A stretch of 64,000 bases of DNA, taken from contig NZ_DLHM01000007.1 of NCBI RefSeq assembly GCF_002483205.1, positions 186,001 through 250,000 on the forward strand. The letters are read 5' to 3'. The DNA comes from Flavihumibacter sp. UBA7668. Lineage in GTDB: Bacteria; Bacteroidota; Bacteroidia; Chitinophagales; Chitinophagaceae. The translations under genes were made by a program, and so were the position numbers. Numbering within the stretch: position 1 is the first letter of the stretch; the number at the start of each line of letters is the position of its first letter. Positions 34,001-43,082 of the stretch are shown here, in pieces. The notes under the pieces were generated by a model that was given only the letters and a program-made list of their open reading frames with translations, did not search any database and was not told where the DNA came from.

Positions 34001-34893
34001 TCATTTTTTCTGGCTACTAAAATTCGTTCGCGGCCCGAACCTATCGTCCATGTTAACCGCATCCGGTTTCCATCTGTAGATGTTACCTGCAAATTAGTGG
34101 CAGGCGAAGTTGGTCGGTCAGCGGTTGTAATTGATCCAATTGCTGTAGTTGGACTTAGAAACACCGGTTGAGAATTCCCGTTATATTCGAAAATTGCAAA
34201 ATAATAGGTCGAACCGGTTCTTAGGTTGGAAACATCAACAAAGCTGGTGTTGCTTTTATAAACAACATATTGACCAGTACCAATTTCTGTTCCGGATCCA
34301 AAAGTGGAACTTGCTGAATAACTTATTAAATCGGTGGGTATCGAATTTACCGGTGCGCCCTCTCTGGCTACCACCATCCTTCCTCTTCCACTGCCATTCG
34401 TCCAGGATAGTCGGACTCTGTTTCCCGAAACATTCGAAAAAACCAACTGCGACGCCTGCGTTGCCGGAGGAGATGCGGATCTGGTACTTGTTGCAAGAAA
34501 TGAACTAACCAGATATGCCGGAATGCCTGAAACAAGATTGTATTCGAAAACTGCAAAATGATAATCTGTAGAAGGTTCGAGATTTCTAACAGTAATTGAG
34601 GCTCCTGTATTTGCATAAACTATAAACTCTCCGGTAGCCAGCTCAAACCCCTGACCAAACTGATCACTGGCCAGATAACTTATTCCATTCTGAGGGATTG
34701 CTGTAACCGGACTTCCTTTTTTTGCCACAACCAATCGGCGGGTACCATTACCATTTGTAACACTGAACGTAAGGTAGGATCCTTCTTTCTGATTTTCGTT
34801 AAAAATCGGATTGCTCGAAGGATTGGTCGGAGCCTGACTATAACAGGAAAAATAACTTAGAAAACTGTAGAGAATAAGTAAAAAATACTTCAT
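31090..34893 (-). CDS. Giant T9SS-secreted surface protein with nine fibronectin-III-like repeats
   Basis: A 1267-residue exported protein. Signal peptide residues 1-20 (ending CYSQ). Then nine repeats of about 110-125 residues, each opening near 'SNL.F..I..NS..L.W..GNG.RR..V....PV' and closing with YHFAVFEYNG-like strings; the two copies nearest the centre differ in only a few core positions. A junction domain (LPVTWVDFTGRIEMGQVQLQ) and a C-terminal type IX sorting domain (about 1190-1267, ending RQVSMPVLFE) follow. T9SS proteins cross the outer membrane and are released or anchored at the surface. No enzyme motif is seen; adhesion, or a glycan-binding role beside the GH20/esterase genes, is likely. 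Start at 34893 gives the signal peptide; the longer frame has none. Confidence 0.85.
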   Translation of the reverse strand: MKYFLLILYSFLSYFSCYSQAPTNPSSNPIFNENQKEGSYLTFSVTNGNGTRRLVVAKKGSPVTAIPQNGISYLASDQFGQGFELATGEFIVYANTGASITVRNLEPSTDYHFAVFEYNLVSGIPAYLVSSFLATSTRSASPPATQASQLVFSNVSGNRVRLSWTNGSGRGRMVVAREGAPVNSIPTDLISYSASSTFGSGTEIGTGQYVVYKSNTSFVDVSNLRTGSTYYFAIFEYNGNSQPVFLSPTTAIGSITTADRPTSPATNLQVTSTDGNRMRLTWTIGSGRERILVARKNEPVAGLPQDLVSYTANTQFGQGMELLPGEFVLYKGTGNQTDVLNLEANSNYHYALFEYDLNQAGQPQYLTATYPVVVGTTVAVPSVQASNLTVNTVTANSIQLSWANGNGSRRLLIGRLGAPITVFPEEYRTYSSSTTYGNGALIQTDNYVLYWSNGSTATITGLQQGGEYHFALFESNGLNGPVYQTNNPARASAATSSRPTIPASNLTFTSIEGNSMRISFNRGDGAGRIILARTGSAVTAQPADGVIYSANQNFGQGDEIAPGQFVLYSGSANSVDIQNLLPANNYYFSVFEYSGSGSNRQYLLSSFLSGNRSTVGSPTVSTSNLQVSAETNNAISLQWTNGNGSRRVMVIKAGSPVDAVPVDLIYYSSSNNPATGTDLGNGNYVVYNGSSTNITINGLSSGTLYHFAVFESNGNLAPVYKLTDPAVVSGATSGRPTIPSSNLQFTQVEPNSVQLSWNSGNGNRRMVVAKENTEVTFLPTDAVSYLHNAIFGQGDEVVSNEFIVYDGTSNSVQVEGLEPGKSYHFAVFEYTGTGATIAYLTSTFGTGNFQTLPRPEQPAQNILFSNISASSATVNWTSGNGARSLVVVRANEPVGFVPVDYTTYLVSSVYGQRAVSPDQFGVFQGAGNAVSITGLEEGVQYYVSVFELNGTSAPVYLTTAAPSASFTTTGAPAIPASNPAWSVLSNSSIRLHWTNGNGQRRVVIGKQDIPVNAFPVNGQTYLGNPAFGSGPSLGNGNFILYAGTENEVVLTNLDGTKDYHFQIIEYNQFGSTNTLYQTNSTASLLLPANSILPVTWVDFTGRIEMGQVQLQWKTSLEVSNSHFEVEWSANGHHYQRAGIVNAGRQGNGLNSYNWTGPIAQPTTWYRIKQVDEDGKFSYSSVLMIRSKEEKSIRILQNPVRQLLRIWVAELYLGASLQLVNVSGVVVYSGKINSQSLQIPRYSWVPGIYYLTVSTSTGRQVSMPVLFE

Positions 34894-34913
34894 GGATCGG
34901 TTTAAATAATTGA

Positions 34914-34946
34914 CAAATTGAATGGACAATATTGACAACCAACAAA
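34914..34946 (-). promoter_or_regulatory. Candidate promoter for the T9SS repeat protein
   Basis: On the minus strand, TTTG (34943-34946 in plus coordinates) is followed after 21 nt by TCAATTTG (34914-34921), one base from the -7 consensus TAnnTTTG. Transcription would begin near 34907, 14 nt before the start codon at 34893. Confidence 0.4.
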
Positions 34947-35011
34947 CCCGAAACGTTCCACAGTTTAGCTGCCGAAACCGACAGTTGATACATGAAATTG
35001 AACATATCAAA

Positions 35012-35041
35012 AAAGCCGCCCCCAATTAAGCGAACGGCTTT
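35012..35041 (-). terminator. Terminator after the locus 2 FAD-oxidoreductase gene
   Basis: Arms AAAGCCG (35012-35018) and CGGCTTT (35035-35041) pair; on the minus strand the hairpin is followed by a T-run (35007-35014). It lies 24 nt past the gene stop at 35065 and separates glycan locus 2 from the T9SS protein gene. Confidence 0.65.
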
Positions 35042-35064
35042 CTGCCAATCCATACTGCTAATTA

Positions 35065-37056
35065 TCAGAATTCCGGTTTAAATAATACGGCATCTGCCAC
35101 CAGCTTACCAGGTTCACCTGTCCCCTCTATCCGAACATTTGCATCCTTACCTAATTTGAATGTTCCAATTTTCTTCCATTCACCGGATGTTTGTCCGCTT
35201 ACCTGCAACTGATCCCGATTAATCTGTATCACTTCTTCTTTTTTACCATCGTTCACGACAACTTTGGTATTTGCTGCAAGGCCGGGATACTTCGGCAACA
35301 CATAGACGTAAACAGAATATTTGCCTTCTTTTTTTATAGCAGGATTAAATCGTACCGACGCCAATTCCCCGGCATTTTCAGCAACTAAAAAATCCGGACC
35401 ATACCCAATACGTACTTCCTTTTTCCAATCGCCTTTCATTTTAACCGCAATAGGGTCAGCGTTATCTACAAAAATTTCCGGTGTTGACCCATCTGCCAGA
35501 GGATCCATTTTTATTTTATTTTGCAAAGCTTTTATATCAATATCCTGCACTGCATTTTTAGTGTCAATTGCCATACTTGCGGCAATGGCACTTGATTGCC
35601 CAAGTACCATAAACACAGGTTCCATACGGATAGAACCATAAGCAATATGACTTGCACTCAGACAAACAGGTACCAATAAATTAGTACAATCTGCCTTTTT
35701 AGGAATTAAAGAGCGATAACTGATTGGATACGGACCAAACCCGCCGATCTGCACATCCCCTTCATTTTTAACCATTCCGTTTACTACTACCCGCTGACAA
35801 TTATGTGAATCCATTGTATAAGCAGCCATTCCTACACCGTCAGTTACCACTTCCCGTCCCTGACAATTGGCTTGTGTCATTACATAGTCTCCCACCATAC
35901 GACGGGCTTCGCGTACATACATTTGCGGCGACCAGTGTCCGGATTCCAAATACTCATCTTTCGGATAACCCCATTCCTGCATCTGCTTTCTATGGTGTTC
36001 AGGCATCCGTGGATCATTACCAATAAAATACAAAAGACCTTTTATATAATTGGTATGTTGTTCTGTGATTTCGCGACGACGTGCATAATTTGCTTCCGGA
36101 TAATCATAATTCATCCCAATCATATCAGTTGAAAAAGGTCCGTTGTTATTGATATCGGTTTTGTTGTTGGGCATCATATCCATTTTAAGGAAATGATTCA
36201 GATCACCGGCACCTCTGTAGTTAAGGTATCGCAATAATAATTCATATCTGTCTGCCACATAATCTTTCGGCTTTTCAATAGGAATCCTGTTGGCTGGATC
36301 CCTTGTCAGGCAGATTCTGAAATTATAGGCCTGTACTTTTTTATCTCCTGTGCCATTGGGATCAAGTGTGGCCGGACTGATTCCCCATACCAATCCGCTG
36401 GAAGGATCTCCGGGTTTTTTATAGGGATCAATTCCATCTGGAAACTGATGCTTATTCAATAACTGAACGCCATTATAAGTTTCACCATATAAGCTATTGG
36501 CTTCTCTTCCAACTGTATAACTAACACCTGCCTTTGCAAGTAAATCACCTTCATAAGTACAATCCAGATATACTTTTGCCCGAACGATCTGAGTTGGAGT
36601 GGCTGTTTCATTCATCGGATCAACCAGACTAATCTCCGTAATAGCACCGTTATCCTTCTTTAAATCTTTTAATGCCAGCTGATACCAGACCTCCACATTC
36701 GCCCGCTTAATATACTCCTTGAATAAAGACTCTGCCACAGATGGTTCAAAAATCCAGGATTCAAATTTTCCATAGTGCTTTCCAAGTCTCCTATAATAAT
36801 CAAGTGCCAGTCCGGAAATGGCAAATTTGTTACCGATATCAGTATAACCAAGGCCTCCACTTGTCAATCCGCCCAATCTTTTACCAGGTTCAATCAGCAG
36901 CACTGATTTGCCCATTTTTTTTGCTGTGTAGGCTGCCATTACACCGGCAGAGCTTCCACCGTAAACACAGATATCAACTGTTTTTACTGTCTGCGAGAAA
37001 GTTACGCAGGGAATAAATGCCAGCATAACCAGCAATCGTTTCAATAGTTCTTTCAT
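35065..37056 (-). CDS. FAD-dependent oxidoreductase with golvesin-like C-terminal domain (locus 2)
   Basis: A 663-residue exported protein: signal peptide ending VTFSQ (residue 22), FAD-binding Rossmann motif YGGSSAGVMAA near 33-43, the ERPGKR-type acidic end of the second strand (LLIEPGKRLGGLTSGG) and YLDCTYEGDLLAKAGVSYTVG near 160-185, which fit the FAD_oxidored (PF12831) family. About residues 520-663 form a golvesin-like beta domain (KYSVYVYVLPKYPG, QTSGEWKKIGTFKLG) that may bind carbohydrate. It follows susD by 16 nt, so it is part of locus 2; a role in oxidising or modifying the imported glycan is inferred. A paralogue lies at 63479-64000. Confidence 0.85.
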   Translation of the reverse strand: MKELLKRLLVMLAFIPCVTFSQTVKTVDICVYGGSSAGVMAAYTAKKMGKSVLLIEPGKRLGGLTSGGLGYTDIGNKFAISGLALDYYRRLGKHYGKFESWIFEPSVAESLFKEYIKRANVEVWYQLALKDLKKDNGAITEISLVDPMNETATPTQIVRAKVYLDCTYEGDLLAKAGVSYTVGREANSLYGETYNGVQLLNKHQFPDGIDPYKKPGDPSSGLVWGISPATLDPNGTGDKKVQAYNFRICLTRDPANRIPIEKPKDYVADRYELLLRYLNYRGAGDLNHFLKMDMMPNNKTDINNNGPFSTDMIGMNYDYPEANYARRREITEQHTNYIKGLLYFIGNDPRMPEHHRKQMQEWGYPKDEYLESGHWSPQMYVREARRMVGDYVMTQANCQGREVVTDGVGMAAYTMDSHNCQRVVVNGMVKNEGDVQIGGFGPYPISYRSLIPKKADCTNLLVPVCLSASHIAYGSIRMEPVFMVLGQSSAIAASMAIDTKNAVQDIDIKALQNKIKMDPLADGSTPEIFVDNADPIAVKMKGDWKKEVRIGYGPDFLVAENAGELASVRFNPAIKKEGKYSVYVYVLPKYPGLAANTKVVVNDGKKEEVIQINRDQLQVSGQTSGEWKKIGTFKLGKDANVRIEGTGEPGKLVADAVLFKPEF

Positions 37057-37071
37057 TTTAGTTCATTTTGA

Positions 37072-38523
37072 TTAATAACCAGGGTTCTGGTCTGCAACCG
37101 GATCAATTGCTTTATTATAATTCGTTTCACTTACCGGAATAGGCCAAAGCAGGTGTTTCTCTGCCACTGTTTTTCCTTTATTGGCAAGCACTGCTTCATT
37201 TACAATTCCAAGTCGTTTTAATTCATGCCATCTTTTACCTTCATACATTTGCTCATACATGCGTTCCTGTACAACCAAATCAACAAATGCATTCGTTGAC
37301 CCATAATCAGCCAGAATAAAATCATTGGCAGCCGGCTGATCCATTGGTAATCCATAGGATCTCCGATGAATTTTATTTACCCATTCCAAGCTTTCAGCAG
37401 TACCTCCATTATTGATACGGCCATCTGCTTCGGCATACATATAAATAATATCTGAATATTTGTACATTGGGTAATCATTGCCTCCGTTGTTGGCATTCGT
37501 TGCCTGCCGGTCAAAGAATTTTTTATTCAGGATAGTATTGGGACCAAGTCCAAATGTCTGATTGTACCAGTTGTATTGATAGCGCAAATCATTTCGATCC
37601 CAGTTTTTCATCAATGGATTCGCTTCGGCATCACTGTAATTGGTATAATAACCTCCAGGAGGGAAATAGCCTGAATTCGGATAATGCGCATACATTATAT
37701 ATCCAAAACCCTGCGTATTACCCTGACGGGAAAATTTCAAATAAAATACTTCTTCCGTACTGGTTACCACATCCGCTCCATAAATCTTTTCATAATCGGT
37801 TGCCGTGCTTATTGGCACCAGTGAATACTTACCTGAAGCAATTATTTCACCTGCCTTTTGCTTCACTTCCGGCCATCTGTTCAGGTGCATGTAAACATCT
37901 GCCAATACTGCCTTAGCCGCCATTTTATTAGGCGCACCGGCCAACCTCGACTGATCAGGTAATCCGGTTTCAGCAGCCAGCAAGTCTTCCAGAATCTGCG
38001 CATATACTTCTTCCTGCGTACTCCTCTTAACATCAATGGCATCCATATTTTCCACCGTCCGAATGGGGACTCCCGCCCAATTTTTTACCAGATGAAAATA
38101 ACTTAAGGCACGTAAAAACCGGGCTTCTCCAATTGCAAAAGCTTTATCCTGTTCGCTCATACTTGTTGCTCCGGGAGCACGATCGAGAATAATGTTGGCA
38201 TTTCTGATAGCTGTATACAATTCTCTCCAGGAACCATCTGTTCTGGATCGATTGGTATTATCAAGCCCGGCATAATCACTTAACATTGCATGGCTTCCTC
38301 TTCCATACATATAATCAGCATAGGTTTCAACCTGAACCGTATATAAACCACCCAGCATACCGCCAGATCTTAAGGGAGGATAAATGGCATTCAATCCTGC
38401 ATCTACTTCTTCCTTGGTATTATAAAAGGTTTCAACGGCTATTGATTTCGGCTTTTCATCCAGCTGCCTGGTACAGGATGCCAGAAATAAAACGGTACCG
38501 GCAAATATTATTCGATAGTTCAT
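37072..38523 (-). CDS. SusD/RagB family surface glycan-binding lipoprotein (locus 2)
   Basis: A 483-residue lipoprotein with lipobox FLASCTRQ (Cys17). Family marks: TFYNTKEEVDAGLNAIYPPL, GEARFLRALSYFHLVKNWAGV near 120-140, and the C-terminal block VQERMYEQMYEGKRWHELKR then LLWPIPVSETNYNKAIDPV, ending QNPGY as in most SusD proteins. It partners the SusC gene 25 nt upstream. Start at 38523; the longer frame lacks a signal peptide. Expected role: capturing the oligosaccharide at the cell surface and closing over the SusC barrel. Confidence 0.94.
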   Translation of the reverse strand: MNYRIIFAGTVLFLASCTRQLDEKPKSIAVETFYNTKEEVDAGLNAIYPPLRSGGMLGGLYTVQVETYADYMYGRGSHAMLSDYAGLDNTNRSRTDGSWRELYTAIRNANIILDRAPGATSMSEQDKAFAIGEARFLRALSYFHLVKNWAGVPIRTVENMDAIDVKRSTQEEVYAQILEDLLAAETGLPDQSRLAGAPNKMAAKAVLADVYMHLNRWPEVKQKAGEIIASGKYSLVPISTATDYEKIYGADVVTSTEEVFYLKFSRQGNTQGFGYIMYAHYPNSGYFPPGGYYTNYSDAEANPLMKNWDRNDLRYQYNWYNQTFGLGPNTILNKKFFDRQATNANNGGNDYPMYKYSDIIYMYAEADGRINNGGTAESLEWVNKIHRRSYGLPMDQPAANDFILADYGSTNAFVDLVVQERMYEQMYEGKRWHELKRLGIVNEAVLANKGKTVAEKHLLWPIPVSETNYNKAIDPVADQNPGY

Positions 38524-38548
38524 GATATTCTGTTTAACTGTGAATGAA

Positions 38549-41500
38549 TCAAAATCCGCTACGAATTCCAAATGTGACGGCTTTGGAAGTGGGATAAGAA
38601 AAATAATCGATCCCCATATTGATGGAATTGGAACCACCAAAGGAACTGATTTCAGGATCAAACCAGGAATACTTTGTGAAGGTAATCAGGTTTTGTCCGC
38701 TTATATACAACTGTGCATTGCGCAACCATTTAGCACCTATTTTTTCACCCCTAAGGTTGTAGGCCAATTGAATATTCCGAAACCTCAGGAAAGAACCATC
38801 TTCCACAAACCGATCAGACATATTATTATTCAACAGTCTGGATATTTTTGGATAAGCTGCATTTGTATTGGTCGGCGTCCAGTGATTTTCATATACATCA
38901 ACCGGAAGGTTAAGCCCCATGCCCAGATCAAGTGTAATGGTTTTATTCAGGTTGTAAATATCATTACCATGGGAACCCTGAAGGAAAACGGTGAACTCAA
39001 AATCTTTATACGACAACGTACTATTAAGCCCATATATAAAATCAGGATTTGGATTGCCGATATAGGTTTTATCAGCAGCACTAATGATTCCGTCTTTTGA
39101 AAGATCTTCGTATAATAGATTACCGGTTTCAGAATAACCAGCTTCTTTATATCCATAGAAAATTCCGAGTGGTTGTCCTTCACGTAAAAGGTTTACATGA
39201 TCGCCAATAGCACCCGTATAAAAAGTCGAACCAAGTATATCCTGTCCGCCATATAATTTGAGTACTTTATTTACACTTCTGGAAAGGTTGGCTGTTAGAT
39301 TCCACTTGAGATCGGGTGTGCTGATAACAGCAGCATCCAGGCTAAATTCAAATCCCTGGTTCTGAATTTCTCCCACATTTTGAACAGTGCTGGTATAACC
39401 CATTGATGCTGGTAGCTGAACTGAGTTCAGGAGATCTTTTGTTATTTTTTTGTAATAATCAAAGGTGAAATGTAGCCGGTTTTCAAGAAAAGAGGCATCC
39501 AAACCAGCATCAAACTGATTGGTTGTTTCCCATCTCAGATCACCAGGTAATACGGATCCGGGTGCGAGTGTATTGAACAGGGCATCACCAAAAATAGTTT
39601 TACCGGAACTCAGCTGATTCAGTGTCTGGTACGGACTGATGGCGGTACTACCCGTTGAACCATAACTAACCCGTAATTTTAATTCATTCATGAATTTTAC
39701 CGGCTCAAAGAATTTCTCATCACTTACTCTCCAGGCAAATGCAGCACTGGGAAAATTTCCCCATTTGTTTTCAGGAGAGTATCGCGAGGAGCCGTCGCGG
39801 CGTATACTCACGGTGAAAAGATACCTGTCAAGCAGGCTGTAGTTGATTCTTCCAAGGTAGGATAGCAAGGTCCATTTGCTGTATCCTGAACTTGGAATTC
39901 CCGGGGTAGCTGCTCCCTGCAGGTTGGCTGTTTCCAAAACATCACTCAAAAAACCATTGCCGCTAGCATTCATATATTCACTCGTAAAGTCCTGATAGGA
40001 AAACCCACTTGTTGCAGTTAATGCATGTATACCAAAGGTCTTGGAATAGGTGACAATATTTTCATTCAACAAACTCAGGTTACCGGAAGTACCCACACTT
40101 GCACTTCCTATAGAGTTAGTAGATGGTTCAATCATACTATAATAATCTGTTCGATCAGAAGAACGTTCGACACCACCTGAAATCCGGATCGATAACCCAT
40201 CCATCGGTTTGATGGTTAATGCTGCATTGGCGAGAATCCGATCTGCCTGAATCCGATCTGATATTTTATCGATCGTCGTCATCGGATTAATCAACACATT
40301 AGAAATAAACGGATAGGCAGTATTTAAACGGCGATAAGTACCATCGTCATTAAACGGACTGAGAGTTGGTGGTGCCGTCATTATTGCAGAAATGAGATCG
40401 CCCCCACGGTTACCTCTGCCCGAATTTTGGCGATAACTGCTGATTCTTGTTAAAGCCAGGCTGGAGGAAACACTAAATATCTTACTGATGGTATGATTTA
40501 GATTGGTTCGCAGATTATAGCGGTCAAAATCACTGTTTTTTATGATGCCATCCTGAAGAAAAGCACCGGCAGACAATGCAAACTGGGTTTTTTCATTTCC
40601 TCCACTTACAGAAAGGTTGGTATTGGACATCGGTGCTTTCTGCATTACCTGATCCTGCCAGTCAACACTTTTCATGGAACGAAATCCATTGATTTGATCA
40701 TCTGTGAAATAGGGTGCCAATCCATCATTTGCAGCCTGCTCATTGTAAAGCAGACCATATTGCTCTGCATTCATCAGTTTGATCTTTTTTGCAGGCTGCT
40801 GAATGGTATAACTGGTTTCAATATCCACCAATGTGCGGCCACCTTTTTTGCCATTTTTTGTAGTAATGATAACAACCCCATTTGCACCTCTTGAACCATA
40901 AATCGCAACTGAAGAGGCGTCTTTCAATATTTCAATTGACTCGATATCTGCATTTTGCAGGAAAGTAGGGTTACCTGAAAAAGGGAAACCATCAATTACA
41001 TACAGCGGCTCATTACTTCCTAGAATAGAATTGGTACCACGGATGCGAACACTGATTGGACCGCCTGGTGCACCATTATTCTGAATTACCTGAACTCCTG
41101 CCGCACGGCCGGTTAGCCCCTGAATTACATTGGTGGTTGGAAATGCATTTAATTCGTCGGCACTGATTTGAGCAACTGAACCGGTGAGGTCCTTTTTCCG
41201 CCTTGTTCCATAACCTACCACCACCACTTCATTTAGTCCGCGGATATCATTCTGTAATTGTACGGCTATTTCAGTTCGTTTATTTATAGGAACTTCCAAA
41301 ATTTTATACCCGATGGATGTAAACACCAGCGTACCATTTTCCGGAGCATTTATCGTAAATACCCCGGCGGCATCTGAATAAACACCTTCTTCTTTTCCTT
41401 TAATGGAAATACTAACACCTGCCAAAGCTAAACCATTAGCATCGTTGATTTTACCTTTAATAGTAATGATCCCATCCTGTAAAATGACGGGAAGCCGGCT

Positions 41501-41932
41501 GACAACCGAGTCCTCACTTAAAAAAAGCTCCGATCGGTCATCCCGGATAATCAGAATTGTATTATGTTTTACAATGTATTTCAGGTCCGTTCCTGCCAAT
41601 AATAAATTGAGGGTTTGGGCCACGGTTCGATTCCTTTTGGGAATATGAAGATTCCCGAATGGAGCCAGATTGGCTTCCACAAAAGCAAATTTGAAGTTTG
41701 TTTGGCGCTCTATCTGAACGATTGCCTCTTTCAGCGATGCGCCGGATAAGCCAACAGATACCCGGGTAGATTCAAGTGCCTGTGCCCTGCCGGGCTCTGC
41801 CATCAGCAATTGAACGCTAACCAATAGTACGGTAATCAGGATGCAGCTCACTCTCATAATGAAACGCCAATTTTGGGACGGGGTGATTCGTTGGGGCACA
41901 GAAAATGCCTTCCCCCTTACGAGAAATCTCAT
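38549..41932 (-). CDS. SusC/RagA family TonB-linked outer membrane transporter with STN domain (locus 2)
   Basis: An 1127-residue TonB-dependent transporter. A signal region (residues 1-50, ending PGRAQ) precedes an STN domain of about 60-125 (LKEAIVQIERQTNFKFAFVE), a regulatory-like domain about 155-225 (IKGKINDANGLALAGVSISI), the plug opening EVVVVGYGTRRKKDLTGSV and the barrel. The STN domain predicts signalling to the FecR protein encoded 61 nt upstream. Start uncertain: the first ATG (41932) or MRVSCILI at 41857 both lead into the same signal. Substrate unknown; the downstream oxidoreductase gives no specific hint. Confidence 0.94.
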   Translation of the reverse strand: MRFLVRGKAFSVPQRITPSQNWRFIMRVSCILITVLLVSVQLLMAEPGRAQALESTRVSVGLSGASLKEAIVQIERQTNFKFAFVEANLAPFGNLHIPKRNRTVAQTLNLLLAGTDLKYIVKHNTILIIRDDRSELFLSEDSVVSRLPVILQDGIITIKGKINDANGLALAGVSISIKGKEEGVYSDAAGVFTINAPENGTLVFTSIGYKILEVPINKRTEIAVQLQNDIRGLNEVVVVGYGTRRKKDLTGSVAQISADELNAFPTTNVIQGLTGRAAGVQVIQNNGAPGGPISVRIRGTNSILGSNEPLYVIDGFPFSGNPTFLQNADIESIEILKDASSVAIYGSRGANGVVIITTKNGKKGGRTLVDIETSYTIQQPAKKIKLMNAEQYGLLYNEQAANDGLAPYFTDDQINGFRSMKSVDWQDQVMQKAPMSNTNLSVSGGNEKTQFALSAGAFLQDGIIKNSDFDRYNLRTNLNHTISKIFSVSSSLALTRISSYRQNSGRGNRGGDLISAIMTAPPTLSPFNDDGTYRRLNTAYPFISNVLINPMTTIDKISDRIQADRILANAALTIKPMDGLSIRISGGVERSSDRTDYYSMIEPSTNSIGSASVGTSGNLSLLNENIVTYSKTFGIHALTATSGFSYQDFTSEYMNASGNGFLSDVLETANLQGAATPGIPSSGYSKWTLLSYLGRINYSLLDRYLFTVSIRRDGSSRYSPENKWGNFPSAAFAWRVSDEKFFEPVKFMNELKLRVSYGSTGSTAISPYQTLNQLSSGKTIFGDALFNTLAPGSVLPGDLRWETTNQFDAGLDASFLENRLHFTFDYYKKITKDLLNSVQLPASMGYTSTVQNVGEIQNQGFEFSLDAAVISTPDLKWNLTANLSRSVNKVLKLYGGQDILGSTFYTGAIGDHVNLLREGQPLGIFYGYKEAGYSETGNLLYEDLSKDGIISAADKTYIGNPNPDFIYGLNSTLSYKDFEFTVFLQGSHGNDIYNLNKTITLDLGMGLNLPVDVYENHWTPTNTNAAYPKISRLLNNNMSDRFVEDGSFLRFRNIQLAYNLRGEKIGAKWLRNAQLYISGQNLITFTKYSWFDPEISSFGGSNSINMGIDYFSYPTSKAVTFGIRSGF

Positions 41933-41976
41933 AACTTTAAACTGTTTTAGATGTTACGCAATATTTAAAACAACCG

Positions 41977-42003
41977 GCTACCCTGGTTTCCGCTTAGGGT
42001 AGC
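41977..42003 (-). promoter_or_regulatory. Hairpin at the fecR end in the fecR-susC junction of locus 2
   Basis: GCTACCC (41977-41983) pairs perfectly with GGGTAGC (41997-42003) around a 13-nt loop; the right arm and part of the loop lie inside the last codons of fecR. A T-run follows only in the plus direction. In the transcribed direction it may attenuate read-through from fecR into susC, as at the corresponding junctions of the other two loci. Confidence 0.55.
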
Positions 42004-43013
42004 TTTTTTGTTTCCTCTATTATAACAGTATCTCCCTGTTTCCGCCAGGAAGTACCGGTTAATACACTGACGATATCCATTATTTCAGTCAGACTCTTAT
42101 CACTGAAATCTGCTGTAAACTGCTGTTTCAGTACTATTGAATCCTGTATTATGATTGACACAGCGAATTTTTTTGATAAGACCTCAGCAGCTTCGGGTAG
42201 AGATTGATTATCAAACAGTAAAGCCTCGTTTTTCCATTCTATTACTTCTTCGATATTTGCTTTTGTAATTAATTCAACTGGTTGATTTTCTTGCACCACC
42301 AGTTGTTCGCCTGGAGAAAGGACAGCCAACGGTTGCTGCTGACCGGCTTTTTCCACTTGTACGCGTCCCTTGGTAACTGTGACAGAAACCCGATTTTCAC
42401 CCGGACTTGTTTTTACATTGAAACTAGTGCCTAATACCCGCGTTATGATTCCATTGGCATGAACCAGAAAAGGCCTGTCTGCATCATGCTGTACATTAAA
42501 AAACCCTTCTCCGCTCAGAAATACCTCTCTTAATCCGGTTGTAAAACGGATGGAATCAATTTTGCCTTTTTTATTGAGTGAAACTATGGAACCATCCGGA
42601 AGCGTCTGCATACTGGGCTGCATTTTCGGAATTGCGCCAGCGATAGTGGGTTCATTTGAAATGAGCACATCTGCAGGACGATTTAGCCAGAATAAACCAA
42701 GTAAAAACACTACAGATGCAGCAACAGCAAGCTGCCAACCATAGCGACGAACTGACACAACTGGTGATGACGACTTCGTTTTTTGTTGAATTATTTTATA
42801 TTGTAACTGCTGGTAGGCTGATTGTACCTGCTCAGGTGCTATGGACGCTTCCATGGCCTGCCTGTCCCAAAGCTGGTGCAATTCTTCCGACACCAGATCA
42901 TTTTCTGAAAGTTCGGATAGCAGGTTCCAAAACTCCGGGCGCTCTTCCGGTGTTAATTTATTCTCCAGGTATTTGCGCAGCAAATACTGTAATCTTATCG
43001 GATTCGATGACAT
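41994..43013 (-). CDS. FecR-family anti-sigma factor (locus 2)
   Basis: A 339-residue single-pass protein. An N-terminal cytoplasmic anti-sigma region (1-85) is followed by a membrane helix (about 91-110, LAVAASVVFLLGLFWL), the FecR domain (FLVHANGIITRVLGTSFNV near 185-205) and the C-terminal DUF4974 part (about 265-335). It is predicted to control the ECF sigma encoded 69 nt upstream and to receive the signal from the STN domain of the SusC downstream. The N-terminal region is Glu/Leu rich and predicted helical. Confidence 0.92.
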   Translation of the reverse strand: MSSNPIRLQYLLRKYLENKLTPEERPEFWNLLSELSENDLVSEELHQLWDRQAMEASIAPEQVQSAYQQLQYKIIQQKTKSSSPVVSVRRYGWQLAVAASVVFLLGLFWLNRPADVLISNEPTIAGAIPKMQPSMQTLPDGSIVSLNKKGKIDSIRFTTGLREVFLSGEGFFNVQHDADRPFLVHANGIITRVLGTSFNVKTSPGENRVSVTVTKGRVQVEKAGQQQPLAVLSPGEQLVVQENQPVELITKANIEEVIEWKNEALLFDNQSLPEAAEVLSKKFAVSIIIQDSIVLKQQFTADFSDKSLTEIMDIVSVLTGTSWRKQGDTVIIEETKKLP

Positions 43014-43082
43014 GCAGGCAATCGTTTACTACCAACTATGACGTATGCATAAAGAGGGTAGTACTATTGCTTCACAAAAAAA

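Noticed and set aside
34149..34508. Open frames on the plus strand opposite the giant repeat protein
   Set aside because: They are antisense to a clear coding gene and show no signal, motif or spacing of their own.
31090..34893. Tandem DNA repeats suggestive of a CRISPR array or satellite
   Set aside because: The repeats are about 330-375 bp long, diverged, and in one open reading frame; they are protein repeats, not a CRISPR array.
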